From Bacteroidota bacterium (GTDB lineage: Bacteria; Bacteroidota; Bacteroidia; Bacteroidales; Dysgonomonadaceae), in assembly GCA_023437305.1 (NCBI GenBank), contig JAEZGN010000021.1:186001-250000 (forward strand): 64,000 nucleotides of DNA, read 5' to 3'. Both the position numbers and the translations under genes were made by a program. Positions 26,490-35,954 of the stretch are shown here, one piece after another; positions within the stretch are counted from its first letter, which is position 1, and each line of letters begins with the position of its first letter. The notes beneath the pieces are model-generated. The model was not told where the DNA came from. It saw only the letters and a program-made list of their open reading frames with translations, and ran no database searches.

Positions 26490-28118
26490 ATGAAAAAAAG
26501 ACATATAATAAAATATCTGTTCTTATTGTCAATGGGAGCGTTTATATTCACAGGGTGTAACAACCTCGACCAAATGCCTTACGACAAGCATACAGATGAA
26601 ACATACTGGCAATCAGTTGAAAATTCAGAACTATTGGTCAATATGGCATACAACCAAATGTATGGCGCCGGAAAAATGTGGACAGACGAAGCCTTGAGCG
26701 ACAATGTTATTCAGGCCAGAGATGACAACGATCCTCGTAAAATCCGTAACGGCTTGGCAACACCTTCTCTCGGGCTATTTGCCAGCGAATGGAAATGGGC
26801 TTATGAAGGCATCAAAACATGTCATAAATACTTAGAGAATGTAGACCGTGTACCCGGTATGGACGAAAACCTTAAAGCAACAAGAAAAGCAGAGATTCGC
26901 TTCATCAGAGCCTTTCTATTCTTCCGCTTGGCTTATTTCTACGGTGACGTTCCTTTCTTCACAGAAGACATTACGCTGGCTCAGGCGAAGACCATATCAC
27001 GCACACAGAAATCTGTTGTTTTGCAGTTTGTGCATGACGAACTCGACGAAATCATTGATATATTGCCTTCAAAAGGTGCGATAACCAACAAAGGACGTAT
27101 AACCAATGCTGCCGCTGTTGCATTTCAGGCACGGGCATATCTGTATGAAAACAATTGGCCAATGGTCGAAAAATATACCGATATGCTTATCAATCAGCAA
27201 GGCAAATATGGTGTTTACGAACTGTTTGGCGATTATGAAAGCTTGTTCCAATCTCAAAACAAGTACAACAACGAGGTTATTCTCGACTATGGCTATGCAA
27301 CTACAAACCGCACATGGACTGAGATGTATGCACGCGTACCAATGACTTTGGGAGCTTTCTTAAACTCATGTGCACCGGTACAAGCACTTGTAGACGACTA
27401 TTGGACAATCAATGGTTATACAATCAGTAAAGACCCTGCTTATAATCCAAGCTCTCCATATACCAACAGAGATCCCCGCCTGACAGCGAGTGTTGTTTAC
27501 GACGGATTCAAATGGGTAGATGAGAACGGAAACGTATCAACTATACGTACTGCTTATGGAACAGGAACCAAAGATTCTTGGGAAAGTGTGAGCTCCAACA
27601 AGTCGGTAACAGGTTACTATACACGCAAGTATTTTGATCCCCAATCGAGAAAGACATTAAAAGACTATGCACAAGAGAACAATATTATCATGTTCCGTTA
27701 TGCCGACGTTTTATTAATGTACGCAGAGGCAATGCTCGAACAAAACAAAATGAACCAATCGGTATGGGATGCTACCATTAAGAAAATCCGCACAAGAGCA
27801 GGATTTACAGCAGCCAGTGCCTTGAATTATCCTTCTACATTATCTACAGCCGAAATGCGTGAATTAATTCACCGCGAACGCCGCATAGAACTTGTATTCG
27901 AAGGATTGCGCTACTACGACATCGTAAGATGGAAAGAAGGAACAAAATATCTGAATGGAGTAGTGAACGGAGCTAAATTCGCAAACAACAATTCTTCGTA
28001 TATAACATTGGATTCAAGAAAATTCAATGAAGGTAAAGACTACCTATGGTCGGTGCCTATCGAAGAAATAGTTAAGAACCCGAATCTAAAACCAAACAAT
28101 CCCGGTTACTCCGAATAA
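26490..28118 (+). CDS. SusD/RagB family surface glycan-binding lipoprotein
   Basis: I start at ATG 26490, giving MKKRHIIKY and a lipobox FTGC; an in-frame TTG at 26460 would overlap susC and precede the signal, so it is rejected. The 542-residue protein has the SusD pattern: helical TPR-like N-terminal part with AEIRFIRAFLFFRLAYFYGDVPFF (split here for the well-known RAF..F.L...YG core), LYENNWPMVEKYTD, and the C-terminal MFRYADVLLMYAEAM and RRIELVFEGLRYYDIVRWK blocks. It forms the lid over SusC and binds the target glycan at the cell surface. Confidence 0.96.
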   Translation: MKKRHIIKYLFLLSMGAFIFTGCNNLDQMPYDKHTDETYWQSVENSELLVNMAYNQMYGAGKMWTDEALSDNVIQARDDNDPRKIRNGLATPSLGLFASEWKWAYEGIKTCHKYLENVDRVPGMDENLKATRKAEIRFIRAFLFFRLAYFYGDVPFFTEDITLAQAKTISRTQKSVVLQFVHDELDEIIDILPSKGAITNKGRITNAAAVAFQARAYLYENNWPMVEKYTDMLINQQGKYGVYELFGDYESLFQSQNKYNNEVILDYGYATTNRTWTEMYARVPMTLGAFLNSCAPVQALVDDYWTINGYTISKDPAYNPSSPYTNRDPRLTASVVYDGFKWVDENGNVSTIRTAYGTGTKDSWESVSSNKSVTGYYTRKYFDPQSRKTLKDYAQENNIIMFRYADVLLMYAEAMLEQNKMNQSVWDATIKKIRTRAGFTAASALNYPSTLSTAEMRELIHRERRIELVFEGLRYYDIVRWKEGTKYLNGVVNGAKFANNNSSYITLDSRKFNEGKDYLWSVPIEEIVKNPNLKPNNPGYSE

Positions 28119-28157
28119 ATAACCTAAAGATTAATTAAATAGAAAAAACATACTATT

Positions 28158-29285
28158 ATGAAAAAGATATTTTACAACATATTCGTATTGCTTTCATTTG
28201 TTATGCTAATGTCTGCGTGCGGAACAGACGACATGGAATTTAAAAACGCAGATGTTACCGAAGTAAAAAAGCTATATGAGCCGGCTACCGAAAAAGCAAT
28301 AAACCTCACATCAAGCGGTTCTCTTTACTTCTCTTGGGAACCAGCTATTGCCCAAGATGGCGGTGCACCTTTGTATGAAGTGTATTTTGATAAAGATGGA
28401 GGAGATTTTTCAAGCCCACTTTTCGTACTTTCATCAGATCTTAACGGATATTCCAGCGGAGCAGATATCTCTCACAAAATATTAAACAAGGTAGCAGCAT
28501 TAGCAGGAGCCGAACCGGGTGAAACAATAACTTTGGCTTGGACTGTAGCTTCATCGAGAGGTATTAACCAGAAAATAAGCAAAGTAAGCAATAAGATTAC
28601 AGTTACAAGAATCGAAGGATTGGAAGATCCGGGACAGGTTTTCATCACAGGAGAAGGCTCTGAGGCAGGAAGCGACTTGGGCAATGCTCTGCCAATGCAC
28701 CGTTTGGGAGAAGGTGAGTACGAAGTGTATGTTAGACTTGTTGCAGGTGGCACATACAAATTTGTAGACTCCAAATCGGGAAGTCCTGCTGAATATTATA
28801 TTGCAGACGGTAAGTTAAAAGAAGGTACTGAAGGTACAGCCAATACATTGAATGGTGTATATCGCATCAAAATTGATTTCGGATCGGCTTCAGCTTCTAG
28901 CCCTGTGGAAATTACAGAAGTAGGATTCTGGTTCTGCCCAACAAATAGTGTTGAATGGAAACTGTCTTACCAAGGAAAAGGTGTTTGGAAAGGAGCAGGT
29001 CCTGTTACATTCAAACAAGAATCGTGGGGTAGAGACCAACGTTACAAATTCAGAGTATCACTCAAAGATTCGAAAGGTACAGAGTCTAAAGAAGATTGGG
29101 GTCCGGCTAATGCCAATGAAGATGGTACACCTTCGGGAACAGCCAGCTATTACAACTTAGCTATATACACTTCTATATCTCAATGGGATCACAAATGGAA
29201 ATTTGCAAGCGACTTTGATGGAAAAACCGTTAATCTTACTGTAAAAATGGCCGGAGATACTTATACTCATGAGGTTTCTCTCTGA
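28158..29285 (+). CDS. SusE-like surface glycan-binding lipoprotein
   Basis: It has 375 residues with a lipobox LMSAC. The N-terminal Ig-like SusE domain (about 35-155) includes the LYFSWEPA strand and a Ser/Lys-rich end. The C-terminal two thirds contain two beta-sandwich units (about 160-255 and 260-375) with exposed aromatic clusters (FWFCP, GKGVWKG, QWDHKWKF) that fit carbohydrate binding, as in SusE/SusF tandem modules. It is expected at the outer surface, holding polysaccharide near SusC/D and the GH76 lipoproteins. It lies 39 bases after susD. Ligand specificity cannot be read from the sequence. Confidence 0.85.
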   Translation: MKKIFYNIFVLLSFVMLMSACGTDDMEFKNADVTEVKKLYEPATEKAINLTSSGSLYFSWEPAIAQDGGAPLYEVYFDKDGGDFSSPLFVLSSDLNGYSSGADISHKILNKVAALAGAEPGETITLAWTVASSRGINQKISKVSNKITVTRIEGLEDPGQVFITGEGSEAGSDLGNALPMHRLGEGEYEVYVRLVAGGTYKFVDSKSGSPAEYYIADGKLKEGTEGTANTLNGVYRIKIDFGSASASSPVEITEVGFWFCPTNSVEWKLSYQGKGVWKGAGPVTFKQESWGRDQRYKFRVSLKDSKGTESKEDWGPANANEDGTPSGTASYYNLAIYTSISQWDHKWKFASDFDGKTVNLTVKMAGDTYTHEVSL

Positions 29286-29311
29286 TAAATAAAATCTGAT
29301 ATTAATCGGGA

Positions 29312-29345
29312 AGATTGACCCGAAACAAACCTGTAGGGTCAATCT
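29312..29345 (+). other. intergenic hairpin between the SusE-like gene and the first GH76 gene
   Basis: AGATTGACCC and GGGTCAATCT form a perfect 10-bp stem around a 14-base loop, beginning 26 bases after the SusE-like stop. No T run follows, so it is not a standard terminator. It may protect the upstream susCDE mRNA from 3' exonucleases or mark a processing point, lowering expression of the downstream enzymes. Confidence 0.6.
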
Positions 29346-29362
29346 CCTTAGATATAAAGAAT

Positions 29363-30523
29363 ATGAAGCTTATGAAAAATATATATTTCGGGTTTATAGC
29401 ATTAGTTTTGCTAGCCCTATCATCTTGCAACGATCCCAAGGATGAGTATTCGTACGGAACTTTGATAGAATACGATTGGAATGCCGCAGCCGATAGTGCA
29501 TCTAATGCTTTGATAAATAAATTCTGGAACGAAACAGGCAACTATTTCAATTACGGAAACGACGACAAGGAACTTACATTCCACTATTGGCCCAATGCTC
29601 ATGCAATGGATGTAGTGATAGATGCTTATCTGCGCACAAACGATAGTAAATACAGTGCTTACTTCGACAAATGGTTTGTGGGCGTTAAGATAAAAAACGG
29701 AAATACTTACGAGAATGCCTATGTCGATGATATGGAGTGGAACGCACTGACTATGATCCGCCTGTATAATATCACAAAAGATCAAAAATACTTAGATGCA
29801 GCTAAGCAATTGTGGGGCTGGATCAAAGATGCATGGTCTGAAGACGTAGGTGGTGGTATCAGATGGTGTACCGGATCGTGGGTAGCCTTTACAAAGAATG
29901 CCTGCTCAAATGCTCCCGCAGCTATCATCGGAGCACGTCTGTATCAAATAACTCAGAACGAAGAAGACCTCGAATGGGCGAAGAAAATATACGACTGGCA
30001 AAAGCAAACGCTGGTAGTATCTTCGACAGGCGAAGTGAAAGACAATATCATTGTAGAATCGGGAGAAGTGAAAGGCTCTGCTCTTACATACAATGAAGGA
30101 ACTTACGTGGGAGCAGGAGTAGAATTGTATAATATTACCAAAGATATCGTATATTTGAATGATGCAAAAAGAGCAGCAAATTATACCATCTCTACGCTTA
30201 TAAACTCAAGCAGCAATGTATTGAGAGACGAAGGAACGGGAGACAATGGTCTGTTTAAAGGAATATTCATGCGCTACTTCCTCGAGCTTATCAAAGTGAA
30301 CGACTTGGATGAGGCATACCGTCATAAATTTGTCACTTTCTTAAACAACAATGCCTATGTACTTTGGACTACCGGTGTATACAAAAGCGGAGAGTATGAC
30401 GACAACCTTCTGTTTGGTTCTTCGTGGGACTCTTCTCCGGTAAGCTTTACCCAACTTACATCACAAGCCAGTGGTTGTATGCTGATAGAGGCAAAAGCTG
30501 CATACGAGAATTTGAAAAAGTAA
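29363..30523 (+). CDS. GH76 endo-alpha-1,6-mannanase lipoprotein (first copy)
   Basis: I start at ATG 29363 (a second ATG lies 9 bases on); an upstream in-frame TTG at 29315 would fall within the hairpin and precede the signal. The lipobox ends ALSSC (Cys22). The 386-residue (alpha/alpha)6 domain has the hallmark adjacent acidic pair in AYVDDMEWNAL (Asp122-Asp123), matching the nucleophile and acid/base of GH76 enzymes, followed by GGGIRWC and a CSNAPAAI segment. GH76 enzymes cut alpha-1,6-mannan backbones internally. The lipid anchor and position after susCDE suggest surface action. It shares architecture with the following gene but is clearly diverged. Confidence 0.92.
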   Translation: MKLMKNIYFGFIALVLLALSSCNDPKDEYSYGTLIEYDWNAAADSASNALINKFWNETGNYFNYGNDDKELTFHYWPNAHAMDVVIDAYLRTNDSKYSAYFDKWFVGVKIKNGNTYENAYVDDMEWNALTMIRLYNITKDQKYLDAAKQLWGWIKDAWSEDVGGGIRWCTGSWVAFTKNACSNAPAAIIGARLYQITQNEEDLEWAKKIYDWQKQTLVVSSTGEVKDNIIVESGEVKGSALTYNEGTYVGAGVELYNITKDIVYLNDAKRAANYTISTLINSSSNVLRDEGTGDNGLFKGIFMRYFLELIKVNDLDEAYRHKFVTFLNNNAYVLWTTGVYKSGEYDDNLLFGSSWDSSPVSFTQLTSQASGCMLIEAKAAYENLKK

Positions 30524-30529
30524 AAGATA

Positions 30530-31717
30530 ATGAAACTTACGTACATTTTTTTATTTGCAATTAGTGTTGCCACAATAGGCTGTAGCCCAAAAGACAAAGG
30601 CAATACGAGTTCTAATCTACAGAGAGCCCAGCTAACGCTGGACTCTCTGTATCAAAATTATTCGGCACCCGATACCCGGTTGCTACGTGAAAACTACCCC
30701 TTCGATGACAAGTATACGGCTACGTATCTGGCATCGCAAGAGCAAGCGAATATTCCAAACCAATATTCGTACCTATGGCCTTACTCAGGAACATTCTCTG
30801 CTGTAAACGCCTTGTTTGAAACAACCAAGGATAAGAAATATCAGGAAATCCTTGATTCGAAGGTACTCCCCGGACTGGAAGAGTATTTCGATCAAAAGAG
30901 GAATCCACCTGCTTATGCGTCATATATAAACACTGCACCTCAGTCCGACCGGTTTTATGACGACAATGTATGGCTGGGTATCGACTTTACAGATACTTAC
31001 ACGCTAACCAAAGAAGACAAGTATCTGCAAAAGGCCAAAATGATATGGCAATTCGTAGCCAGCGGTATCGATGACAATTTGGGTGGCGGAATCTATTGGT
31101 GCGAACAAAAAAGAGAATCAAAAAACACATGTTCCAATGCACCCGGAGCAGTGTTTGCGCTCAAACTATTTGAGGCAACCAAAGACAGCACTTATTTTCA
31201 ACAAGGGAAAACCCTGTATGAGTGGACAAAAAAACACCTGCAAGACCCTTCCGACTACTTGTATTTTGACAACATAAGACTGGACGGAAAAATAGGTGAG
31301 GCTAAATTCCCATACAATAGCGGGCAAATGCTACAATCTGCTGCCCTGTTGTATAAGCTCACAAAAGACAAAGCTTATCTTACCGATGCCCAAAATATTG
31401 CAAAATCTGCCTATAATTATTTCTTTACAGATTTTACAACATCTGACGGACAACAATTCAAACTGTTGAAGAAAAACGATGTATGGTTTATTGCTGTTAT
31501 GCTGAGGGGATTTGTTGAATTATATCATTTGGACAATGACAAAACATATATAGATGCTTTCCAAAAAAATATGGACTATGCATGGAACAACATGCGTGAA
31601 GGCAACGGACTGTTCAACACAGACTGGAGCGGAAAGCAAAAAGATGAAAAGAAGTGGTTGCTTACACAAGCCGCAATGGTAGAAATGTATGGCAAGCTTG
31701 CATCTATCAACAAATGA
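30530..31717 (+). CDS. GH76 endo-alpha-1,6-mannanase-type lipoprotein (second copy)
   Basis: It has 395 residues with lipobox TIGC (Cys18). The catalytic pair is intact in RFYDDNVWLGI (Asp144-Asp145), followed by LGGGIYWCEQ and a CSNAPGAVFALKL segment, so it should be an active GH76. It starts 6 bases after the first GH76 stop and is surely co-transcribed. Two GH76 paralogues in one PUL usually divide labour, one cutting polymer at the surface and one shortening imported fragments in the periplasm, or they differ in tolerance of side chains. Which applies here is unknown, since both appear lipid-anchored. Confidence 0.92.
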   Translation: MKLTYIFLFAISVATIGCSPKDKGNTSSNLQRAQLTLDSLYQNYSAPDTRLLRENYPFDDKYTATYLASQEQANIPNQYSYLWPYSGTFSAVNALFETTKDKKYQEILDSKVLPGLEEYFDQKRNPPAYASYINTAPQSDRFYDDNVWLGIDFTDTYTLTKEDKYLQKAKMIWQFVASGIDDNLGGGIYWCEQKRESKNTCSNAPGAVFALKLFEATKDSTYFQQGKTLYEWTKKHLQDPSDYLYFDNIRLDGKIGEAKFPYNSGQMLQSAALLYKLTKDKAYLTDAQNIAKSAYNYFFTDFTTSDGQQFKLLKKNDVWFIAVMLRGFVELYHLDNDKTYIDAFQKNMDYAWNNMREGNGLFNTDWSGKQKDEKKWLLTQAAMVEMYGKLASINK

Positions 31718-31739
31718 GAAAAATCAACATAAAGAAGAC

Positions 31740-33218
31740 ATGAAAAGAAAGAAAAACATTGGATTATGCGCCGTAGCGGCTGCAACATTACTAATGGGAG
31801 GAAAAGCGGCGGCTCATGACATAACTATCCGAAAGGATAATACGGTGGTAAGCTATAGCGTTCCTACCGACTTTAAAAGCAACCGTCCACCCGTTGATCA
31901 AAGATTATTCAAATCGAAGGCTGTAGAAAGTGAGATAGTGCGGATTAAGAAAATGATCAAAAATCCGAAACTGGCATGGATGTTCGAAAACTGTTTTCCA
32001 AACACGCTGGACACCACTGTCCGCTATCGCAAAACCAACGGCAAAGACGACACTGTGGTGTACACAGGGGATATACACGCTATGTGGCTTCGCGATTCAG
32101 GCGCTCAGGTGTGGCCTTATGTGCAATTGGCAAACAGTGATCCCGAACTGAAAGCGATGCTTGCAGGAGTTATCCGCCGACAATTTAAATGTATCATCAT
32201 CGACCCATACGCTAATGCTTTTCTTGATCCGCACGATCCTAATCCCGATCACCAATGGATGAGCGACATGACGGATATGAAGCTGGAGTTACACGAACGC
32301 AAATGGGAAATAGACTCGCTTTGCTACCCGATACGCTTGGCATATCATTACTGGAAAACAACAGGAGATGCAAGCATCTTTGATGAAGAATGGCTGCAAG
32401 CGATCGAACTGGTATTACAAACATTCCACGAACAACAACGTAAGAATGGTAACGGCCCGTACAAATTCCAACGCAAAACAGAGCGTCAACTCGATACAAT
32501 GAACAACGGCGGATGGGGTAACCCTGTCAATCCCGTAGGACTTATTGCATCGGCTTTTCGCCCGTCGGACGACGCCACCACATTCCAGTTTTTAGTTCCA
32601 TCTAACTTTTTTGCTGTTACTTCGTTAAGAAAAGCAGCCGAGATATTGGCAACAGTAAACAAGAAGCCTGAGTTAGCAGAAAAATGTAAAAATTTGGCAC
32701 AAGAAGTTGAGACAGCCTTAAAAAAATATGCTATCTTTAACCATCCTAAATACGGTCAGATCTATGCCTTCGAAGTAGATGGCTTTGGAAACCAGTATTT
32801 TATGGACGATGCCAATGTGCCCAGTTTATTGGCAATGCCTTATTTAGGAGATATGGATGTTAATGACCCTATCTATCAGAACACACGAAAATATGTGTGG
32901 AGTAAAGATAATCCATATTTCTTCAAAGGAACAGCAGGGGAAGGTATTGGTGGCCCCCATATCGGATATGATATGATATGGCCTATGAGTATCATGATGA
33001 AAGCATTCACTAGCCGTGACGAAAAAGAAATTCAGACATGTATAAAAATGCTTATGGATACCGATGCCGGAACAGGATTTATGCACGAATCGTTCAATAA
33101 AGACAACCCTGAGAAGTTTACCCGCGCATGGTTTGCATGGCAAAACACACTTTTTGGCGAATTGATCTTAAAGCAGGTAAACGAAGGTAGAATTGATATG
33201 TTAAATGCAATAAAATAA
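31740..33218 (+). CDS. GH125 exo-alpha-1,6-mannosidase
   Basis: I start at ATG 31740, which begins a signal peptide (MKRKKNIGLC to about KAAAHD); an in-frame ATG at 31689 would overlap the GH76 gene and hide the signal. The 492-residue (alpha/alpha)6 enzyme has the GH125 hallmark GDIHAMWLRDSGAQVWPY (110-127) and the C-terminal acidic block FMHESFNKDNPEKFTRAWF. GH125 enzymes remove terminal alpha-1,6-mannose with inversion. With no lipobox it is predicted periplasmic, finishing oligosaccharides made by the GH76 enzymes. It starts 22 bases after the second GH76 stop and is followed by the GH78 gene 7 bases later. Confidence 0.93.
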   Translation: MKRKKNIGLCAVAAATLLMGGKAAAHDITIRKDNTVVSYSVPTDFKSNRPPVDQRLFKSKAVESEIVRIKKMIKNPKLAWMFENCFPNTLDTTVRYRKTNGKDDTVVYTGDIHAMWLRDSGAQVWPYVQLANSDPELKAMLAGVIRRQFKCIIIDPYANAFLDPHDPNPDHQWMSDMTDMKLELHERKWEIDSLCYPIRLAYHYWKTTGDASIFDEEWLQAIELVLQTFHEQQRKNGNGPYKFQRKTERQLDTMNNGGWGNPVNPVGLIASAFRPSDDATTFQFLVPSNFFAVTSLRKAAEILATVNKKPELAEKCKNLAQEVETALKKYAIFNHPKYGQIYAFEVDGFGNQYFMDDANVPSLLAMPYLGDMDVNDPIYQNTRKYVWSKDNPYFFKGTAGEGIGGPHIGYDMIWPMSIMMKAFTSRDEKEIQTCIKMLMDTDAGTGFMHESFNKDNPEKFTRAWFAWQNTLFGELILKQVNEGRIDMLNAIK

Positions 33219-33225
33219 ACCTTTA

Positions 33226-35874
33226 ATGAAAAAGAATCTAAAGCTCTTGATTGCAGTTTCCGTTATTTTAGCCTTTATAGCAAGTGCTTGTGGCAGTGTT
33301 TCAAAAAACACTAAAATCGTAAAAACTCAATGCGAGTATTTAGATTCTCCTATAGGTATCGATGCCGAACATCCGCGTTTCACATGGATGTTCGGTAGTG
33401 ATACCGAAAATTTCAGGCAAGAAGCTTACCAGATACATATAGCCAGCAACGAAGAACTACTTGCTTCGGGCAAAGCGGATATATGGACTTCCAACAAAAT
33501 AGAAAGCGCAACACCCCGTGCCATATACAACGGGGGCACAAAACTAGCTTCACATACCCGTTATTACTGGACTGTAACAGTATGGGACAAGAAAGGAAAA
33601 ACCCACACATCACCTGTCAGCTATTTCGAAATGGCTAAAATGTCAAAAGCTGATTGGCAGGCAAAATGGATTACAGATTCGCACGACAAAGAGTTTGAAC
33701 CTGCTCCATTATTCAGAAAAAAATTTAAGATAACAAAAAAATTAATTTCAGCCCGTGTCTATGTCAGCGGTACAGGATATTACGAAATGTTTATAAACGG
33801 AAAAAGAGTGGGTGAAAACTTCCTTGATCCGGGTTACACACATTTCGACAAACGCATTTTATATGTTACACACGATGTAACACCACTTATCACCGAAGGA
33901 GACAACGCCATTGCGGCAGTTCTCGGAAACGGTTTTTACAATTGCCAGAGCAAAGCCGTATGGGACTTCGAGAGAGCCCGCTGGCGCGAACGCCCTAGTT
34001 TACTGAGCGAACTAAGGCTTGTATACGATGACGGTTCTACCGATATCATATCCACAGACGAAACGTGGAAAACCAACACAGGACCTTACACATATAACAA
34101 TATATACAGTGGCGACAGGTACGATGCCCGCCTCGAAGAAACAGGATGGAACACTGCCAACTTTGACGACTCTAGGTGGAGCAAAGTACAACCTTCAAAA
34201 GAACCTGCTCCGATACTAACTGCTCAGCAAATGCCGGGAATCCGTGTTGTAAAAGAGATCAAGCCAAAATCAGTAAAATCATTCGGAGATAAAATATATC
34301 TTTTCGATCTGGGAGAAAATATTGCAGGAGTTTGCCGTTTGTCGGTAAAAGGAGAAGCCGGCACGACATTCAAACTACGCCACGGAGAATTACTAAAAGC
34401 AGACGGACGACTCGAGCAAGGCAATATCAATGTTTATTATCGCCCTGAGAAAAAAGGAGAAGTATTTCAAGAAGATGTTTTCATCCTGAAAGGTACAGGA
34501 AAAGAAGAAGAATTTACACCTCAGTTCAGCTATCATGGCTTCCAGTATATAGAAGTGGAAAGTGATCGCCCTGTAACACTTACTGTGGATAACCTGACAG
34601 GATTGTTCCTGCACACAGATATACCACAGGTGGGTAATTTTAGCAGTTCAAACAATCTGTTGAACAAGATTTGGGCGGCAACAAATCAAAGTTATCAAGG
34701 CAACTTACACAGTATTCCTACCGATTGTCCTCAGCGTGAAAAGAACGGATGGACGGCAGATGCACATGTTGCTATCGACTTGGCATTGCTCAACTTTGAT
34801 GGAATCACCTTGTACGAAAAATGGATGAACGACTTCATCGACAATCAACGTGAAGACGGCGTTATTGCAGGCATCATTCCATCTTCGGGATGGGGATTCG
34901 GCGACTGGCCCGGGCCTGTTTGGGATGCTGCGATGTTTATCATCCCCAATGCGCTGTACGACTACTATGGCGAGACCCGAAGCATAGAACACCTCTACCC
35001 TACTATGGTCAAATATCTGGATTATCTGAAAACAAAAGAAGTAGACGGAGGATACCTGAACTTTGGATTGGGTGATTGGGTGTTTTACAAAGCTCAAACA
35101 CCGAGCGATTATACATCAACGCTCTACTATTACCACGACTATGTATTGATGGCACGCTTTGCCAAACTCTTAGGGAAAGACGCCACTCCATATCAACAAA
35201 AAGCAGAGCAGTTGAAAAAACTGATAAACAACAAGTTCTTCAATGCCGAAACAGGCGTTTATGCCAATGGTACTCAAACAGCTCAGGCGGTAGCCCTGTA
35301 TATGGGAATAGTTCCCGAAGGAAAAGAACAGCTCGTTGCCGATAATTTGCACAAAACCGTTTCGGGAAATAATTACTTCCTCGACTTTGGGCTGTTGGGC
35401 AGCAAAACCGTTCCTGCTATGCTTACCAAATACGGATATGTAGAAGACGCTTACAAAATGGCAACCAAGACCGAAGCTCCATCGTGGGGCTACTGGGTAG
35501 AAACACAGGGATACAGCACCCTTGCCGAAACATGGACACTTAGCCCTGAGTTTCACGACGCATCTATCAACCACGTATTTATGGGAGATATCAGTGCATG
35601 GATGTACAACACGTTGGCAGGGATCAATCTCGACAAAGACCAACCCGGATTTCAGAACGTAATCATCAGACCTCATTTTGTGAAAGACTTGGAATGGGTT
35701 AAGGGCGAATATAATTCTGTGAGAGGTTTGATAAAATCGGAGTGGAAGAGACAAGGAGATAAAATAGATCTTTCGGTAACCATTCCTGCCGGATCTACTG
35801 CAACGATATATGCAGACAAAGAATATACTGTAGGTTCAGGCGTTCACCAATATACAATAAAAGAAAATAAATAA
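33226..35874 (+). CDS. GH78 alpha-L-rhamnosidase
   Basis: It has 882 residues with lipobox ASAC. Domain order: an N-terminal Ig-like beta domain (about 35-150), a Bac_rhamnosid_N carbohydrate-binding-like domain (about 165-330), a second beta domain (about 340-460), the (alpha/alpha)6 catalytic domain (about 465-800) and a C-terminal beta sandwich (about 810-882). The catalytic motif DCPQREKNGWTADA carries the general acid Glu505. GH78 enzymes remove non-reducing alpha-L-rhamnose. Its presence inside an alpha-mannan-type PUL predicts rhamnose on the substrate. The lipid anchor leaves open whether it faces outward or into the periplasm. Confidence 0.93.
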   Translation: MKKNLKLLIAVSVILAFIASACGSVSKNTKIVKTQCEYLDSPIGIDAEHPRFTWMFGSDTENFRQEAYQIHIASNEELLASGKADIWTSNKIESATPRAIYNGGTKLASHTRYYWTVTVWDKKGKTHTSPVSYFEMAKMSKADWQAKWITDSHDKEFEPAPLFRKKFKITKKLISARVYVSGTGYYEMFINGKRVGENFLDPGYTHFDKRILYVTHDVTPLITEGDNAIAAVLGNGFYNCQSKAVWDFERARWRERPSLLSELRLVYDDGSTDIISTDETWKTNTGPYTYNNIYSGDRYDARLEETGWNTANFDDSRWSKVQPSKEPAPILTAQQMPGIRVVKEIKPKSVKSFGDKIYLFDLGENIAGVCRLSVKGEAGTTFKLRHGELLKADGRLEQGNINVYYRPEKKGEVFQEDVFILKGTGKEEEFTPQFSYHGFQYIEVESDRPVTLTVDNLTGLFLHTDIPQVGNFSSSNNLLNKIWAATNQSYQGNLHSIPTDCPQREKNGWTADAHVAIDLALLNFDGITLYEKWMNDFIDNQREDGVIAGIIPSSGWGFGDWPGPVWDAAMFIIPNALYDYYGETRSIEHLYPTMVKYLDYLKTKEVDGGYLNFGLGDWVFYKAQTPSDYTSTLYYYHDYVLMARFAKLLGKDATPYQQKAEQLKKLINNKFFNAETGVYANGTQTAQAVALYMGIVPEGKEQLVADNLHKTVSGNNYFLDFGLLGSKTVPAMLTKYGYVEDAYKMATKTEAPSWGYWVETQGYSTLAETWTLSPEFHDASINHVFMGDISAWMYNTLAGINLDKDQPGFQNVIIRPHFVKDLEWVKGEYNSVRGLIKSEWKRQGDKIDLSVTIPAGSTATIYADKEYTVGSGVHQYTIKENK

Positions 35875-35954
35875 GATATAAGCAGGAGATAAATGCCCGT
35901 TCGAATCCCTTGTTGGGACAAATAAAACAAACTAAACATTAATCTATAATAAAC

